A program made the translations under genes and the position numbers. From Lumnitzera littorea (lineage: Eukaryota > Streptophyta > Magnoliopsida > Myrtales > Combretaceae), in NCBI GenBank assembly GCA_024138015.1, contig JAMXBB010000004.1, forward strand, positions 74,026,809 through 74,090,808: DNA of 64,000 nucleotides, read 5' to 3'. The notes below the pieces were generated by a model, which worked only from the letters and a program-made list of their open reading frames with translations, searched no databases and was not told the DNA's origin. The number at the start of each line of letters is the position of its first letter. The stretch's first letter is position 1. Below, one piece after another: positions 60,776 through 64,000 of this stretch.

Positions 60776-62060
60776 CCAGCCCCTTTAGTTCTAAGGTTCG
60801 GCTACGAGTCAGAAGTCTAGTAACCTGATTCCCATTATTCCCTCCAAGTTGTTTTGGATTTGGGATCAAATCCAAATGGTGTTCGTTCAATTCTCCATCA
60901 GGGTGATATGGACTAAAGTTGGCAATGTTGAAGGTGCTAAAAACCCCATAATCCTTGGGCAATTCCAACCTATAAGCATTGTCATTAATTTTTTGGAGGA
61001 TTCTAAAAGATCCTTCTACTCTTGCAAATAATTTGTTCCTCATCTTGATCAAGAACCATTCCTTACTAAGGTGTAGTCATACCAAGTCTCCCAACTGAAA
61101 TTGTTTAGCTGTTCTACCCTTGGTCTTTTTCTTGCATTCTTCTAATAGCTTAGTTGATATGTTGAGTGACCTTATCATAGATGTGTTGAAAGGATTATGC
61201 TCTAGCCAATGCATTAAGGTCTTCTTACGTGGGTATTGGTACAGGGTCATGGTCGAAGGGCAATTTAAGATTGAATCCATAGACCACCTCGAAGGAAGTC
61301 TACTTAGTGGTGTCATGTACCATTTGGTTATAGGCGAACTCAACCACTAGTAGGATAACGTCCCAATCAGCTAAGTTCTTGCCTACTACAGCTCGAGGCA
61401 ATGACCCCAAAGTACGATTAACCACTTTTGTTTGGCCATCAATTTAGGGGTGATATGAGGTACTGAAAAGTAATTTAGTTCTCAACTGATGCCATAGGGT
61501 TCTTCAAAAATGGCTCAAGAATTTTAGGTTTCTATCGAAGACTATACTTCCTAACACGCTATGTATTCGCACAATCTCTTATAAGAGAAGAGAAGCAATA
61601 GCTAAAGCATCATTAGTCTTAGTGTAGGGCATAAAGTATACCTTCTTACTGAACCAATCTATGACGACCATTATAGAATCTTTACCTCGAGCAGTTTGTG
61701 GCAATCTGACAACAAAGTCCTTGCTCAATTCAGTTTACAACCTCGACAAAATAGGTAGGGGCTTTGCTTTTCCTTTCTCAACTTGGCACTTGGCCTTTTT
61801 GCACACGGCATAGTTTTCGACAACTTGATGCACATCTTTCCTCATTCTTGGCTAAAACAATTGGCCATTTATCAGTTCATAGGTCCTCCTTTCCCAAAAA
61901 TATCTAGAGAGACCTCCATTATAAGCTTCCTTAACTAGTAGCTCTTTCAGTAAACAAATTGGCATGCATAATTTTCCATCTCAGAACATGTAGCCATCCT
62001 CCACATGATATGCGTCTACTATCCTCCCATCTACGCATCACAAATGGGTCCAAAGTGTAG
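60753..62060 (-). pseudogene. Integrase of chromovirus B2
   Basis: The minus-strand end of pol contains FARVEGSFRILQKINDNAYR, LELPKDYGVFSTFNIANFSP and a tail (NQVTRLLTRSRTLELKGL), the chromovirus integrase C-terminus. Upstream (61,077-61,343) a broken frame ends AKQFQLGDLV. The wording fits the CRM/Reina branch. The frame runs about 23 bases into the LTR before its stop at 60,753. Frameshifts separate the C-terminus from the core (about 61,350-61,750), where IN motifs are readable only in pieces. Confidence 0.75.
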
Positions 62061-62630
62061 ATCCTTGAAGTACTGTTCTTTAATACTAGTAAACCCAAAC
62101 AGTTTGGTCTACATTTCTAATAAAAGTGCATATCTCCTTAAAAGAGCATCTGCAGCTATGTTACTCTTTTCTTGCTTGTACTTTATCAGAAAATTGAATC
62201 CTCTAAAGAATTCAACCCATCTCACTTGCCGCTTTAACAACTTAGTCTGACTCCGGAGGTACCTCAACAATTCATGGTTAGTATATATGACAAATTCTCT
62301 CGGTAGTAAATAATGTTGCTATACTTACATTGCTTGGATCAATGCCAAAAGTTCATTGTCATATACAAAATAATTCAGTTGTGGTCTTTGGAGCTTCTTA
62401 CTATGGAAGGCAATCTATCGGCCTTCTTGCACTATGACAGTACTTATCCTAATGCCAAATGCATTGCATTCCAGCTAAAAAATTTTGTTGAAGTCGAGTA
62501 GTACTAATACCGAAGCAAAGGTCAATCTTTCTTTTATCTTGGCAAAACTTCACAACTCCCTTTCTCCCCATCAAAAGTTGGTATTCTTCTTTGTTAACTT
62601 GGTAAGTGGTGTGGTAAGGGTACTAAAATT
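62061..62630 (-). pseudogene. RNase H region of chromovirus B2
   Basis: Position between integrase and RT, and alignment with the B1 RNase H (25,601-26,010), support the call. Short pieces such as FAFGI on the minus strand near 62,450, and the reverse complement of the YDNELLALIQA-like stretch near 62,340-62,360, are visible. The domain is broken by stops. Confidence 0.6.
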
Positions 62631-63420
62631 CCTAATAAATCTTTTGTAGAACGAAGCTAGTCTATGGAAACTTCTTACGTTGGCACAAGTAATATGATTC
62701 GGCCACTCGACAATTGCTCAAATCTTCTCATCATCAACTCGCAAGCCTCATCTACTAACTACATAGCCTAAGAATGCCACTTCTTCCTAGCAATAACAAC
62801 ATTTCTTTAAATTATCGAATAGTCTCTTAGTACGGAGGATATTCAAGACTACTCTAAATTATTTATAGTGACTCAGCATGTCGATACTGTAGATCAGGAT
62901 GTCATCAAAGTATACTACGACACACTTCCTTATGAGATGTCTCAACACGTAATTCATTAGCCTCATGAAAGTGCTTAGGACATTCAATAAGCTGAAGGAC
63001 ATGACCATCCACTCATAAAGTCCATGTCGAGTCTTGAATGCAATCTTCCATTCATCCCCTAGGTTCATGCAGATTTGATGGTAGCTAGATTTAAGATCAA
63101 TCTTACTGAAAATCTTGGCTCTACTCAATTCATCCAATATGTCTTTTAACCTTGAGATTAGATACCCATATTTGATCGTAATATTGTTCATGGCTCGGCT
63201 GTCTACATTTATCTCCTAGGTTCCATCCTTCTTGGCACTAGAAGTGCAAGCACAACATAAGGGTTGAGACTCTCTTACATAGCCTTTCTCCAACAACTCA
63301 TTGACTTGATGTTGGATATCAGAAGCCAACTCGGGATTTAACCAATAAGTTGGCTTATTCGGCAATACAACGCCAAGTTCTAAGTCAGTATAGTGTGCTA
63401 TGCCTTAAGTTAGGGGCAAT
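62631..63420 (-). pseudogene. Reverse transcriptase of chromovirus B2
   Basis: The minus-strand open frame 62,859-63,191 starts NNITIKYGYLISRLKDILDE. It goes on with IFSKIDLKSSYHQICM, GDEWKIAFKTRHGLYEWMVM, TFMRLMNYVLRHLI and the catalytic VVVYFDDILIYS. This is the palm and fingers core of a CRM/Reina-type polymerase with an intact YFDD. Flanking parts are shifted or stopped. It is better preserved than B1. Confidence 0.85.
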
Positions 63421-63638
63421 CCCTCAAGTAACTGTTTTAGGAACAGGTTGGCATATTCATCTAACAACTCCTTAACCTCTTGAGGTAACTTACCTTGCTC
63501 CTTCATTTCTAGTAGTCACCTAACTAACACGAGGGTCGATTCATTAGCATTGATGGCCTTTCGAAGCTCGGCTCTACTAATCACTAGAGCCTTCTTCATT
63601 CTGCAAGCAAGTTTTTTCTACAACTTATTAACTTCTCT

Positions 63639-64000
63639 CTATGGCATTAGATTCAACGTGATATTCCAGTCATCCTTCATGAATATATACATATTCCTAT
63701 AGCTGCCATGTGTAACTTTCCTGTCAAACAACCATGGCCTACCCAGTAAGATGTAGGAGGTGCACATAGGCAGTATGTCGCAAAGGATCTGGTTAGAGTA
63801 ATTCCCTATAGTGATCGACAGTAGTATTTGCCGAGTGACATATAATGCTCTTTTCTCACTCAACCAATGCAACTTATACGGCCTCAGATATGAAACAATC
63901 AGCAACTTCAGTTTTGAAACAAGATCGGCTAATGCCACATTGGTGCAACTTCTACTATCCACTATAAGGGCACACATTTTATCATTTACCTTATAGTTGG
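63639..64000 (-). pseudogene. Aspartic protease of chromovirus B2 (cut by window edge)
   Basis: The minus-strand frame from the window end reads CALIVDSRSCTNVALADLVS then PYKLHWLSEKRALYVTRQ, CDILPMCTSYILLGRPWLFD and KVTHGSYRNMYIF. This is the usual chromovirus protease and its downstream block (family: LLGRPWQFDRKVTHDG). The active site has DSRS where DGGS is usual. The domain is otherwise the longest open part of B2. Gag and the 5' LTR would lie beyond 64,000. Confidence 0.85.

Overview
This window looks like repeat-rich nuclear DNA from a flowering plant, probably a eudicot. It is AT-rich. Every recognisable coding stretch belongs to a plant transposable-element lineage: Ty3/gypsy Tat-Ogre, a CRM/Reina-type chromovirus, a Tekay/Del-like chromovirus, Athila, and a CACTA DNA transposon. 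I found no intact host gene and no tRNA, rRNA or CRISPR array. The species cannot be named from the sequence. Names such as O1, O2, A1-A5 and B1-B4 are labels used only here.

Left part (1-11.1 kb): a minus-strand solo LTR (A1, 203-3592) is followed by about 5.5 kb with no gene I can support. Then come a plus-strand chromovirus gag remnant (about 9.07-9.86 kb) and a minus-strand Tekay-like zinc-knuckle/protease remnant (10.2-11.06 kb).

Middle part (11.1-39 kb): O1, a decayed Tat/Ogre element, has a 5' LTR (about 11,097-18,772) split by a 4.8 kb solo LTR (A2, 11,854-16,671, target duplication GATAT). A primer-binding site, leader and broken gag with a duplicated zinc-knuckle module follow. Minus-strand chromovirus B1 (about 23.3-28.1 kb) abuts a truncated A copy (A3). 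An Athila gag piece and an Athila ORF1 piece come next, the latter cut by a CACTA terminus (31,716). Solo LTR A4 (32,817-36,207, target duplication ATGAC) and chromovirus LTR/integrase remnant B3 (37.5-39.0 kb) follow.

Right part (39-64 kb): the best-preserved element is O2, a Tat/Ogre retrotransposon of about 19.7 kb (39,861-59,593). It has both LTRs, a primer-binding site, an extra ORF1, gag, protease, a probable 170-base intron, reverse transcriptase, a degenerate RNase H plus an archaeal-type RNase H, integrase, an 84-base tandem array in its 3' UTR, and a polypurine tract. It landed inside a minus-strand chromovirus LTR (B4). It was later hit by solo LTR A5 (51,584-55,344, target duplication ATTGA). 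The window ends in B2, a minus-strand chromovirus whose gag lies beyond the edge.

Reading the nests gives an order: chromovirus LTRs first, then O2, then A5; O1, then A2. In the two nests with a clear target, the A-family LTR is the youngest insertion. The A family is the least explained item. Its 3.4-4.8 kb LTR-like units occur here only as solo or truncated copies. Four of the five have TG/TA...CA/TA ends and 5-base target duplications, and no internal region could be assigned. All coding regions are broken by stops or frameshifts, so nothing here is expected to be autonomous.
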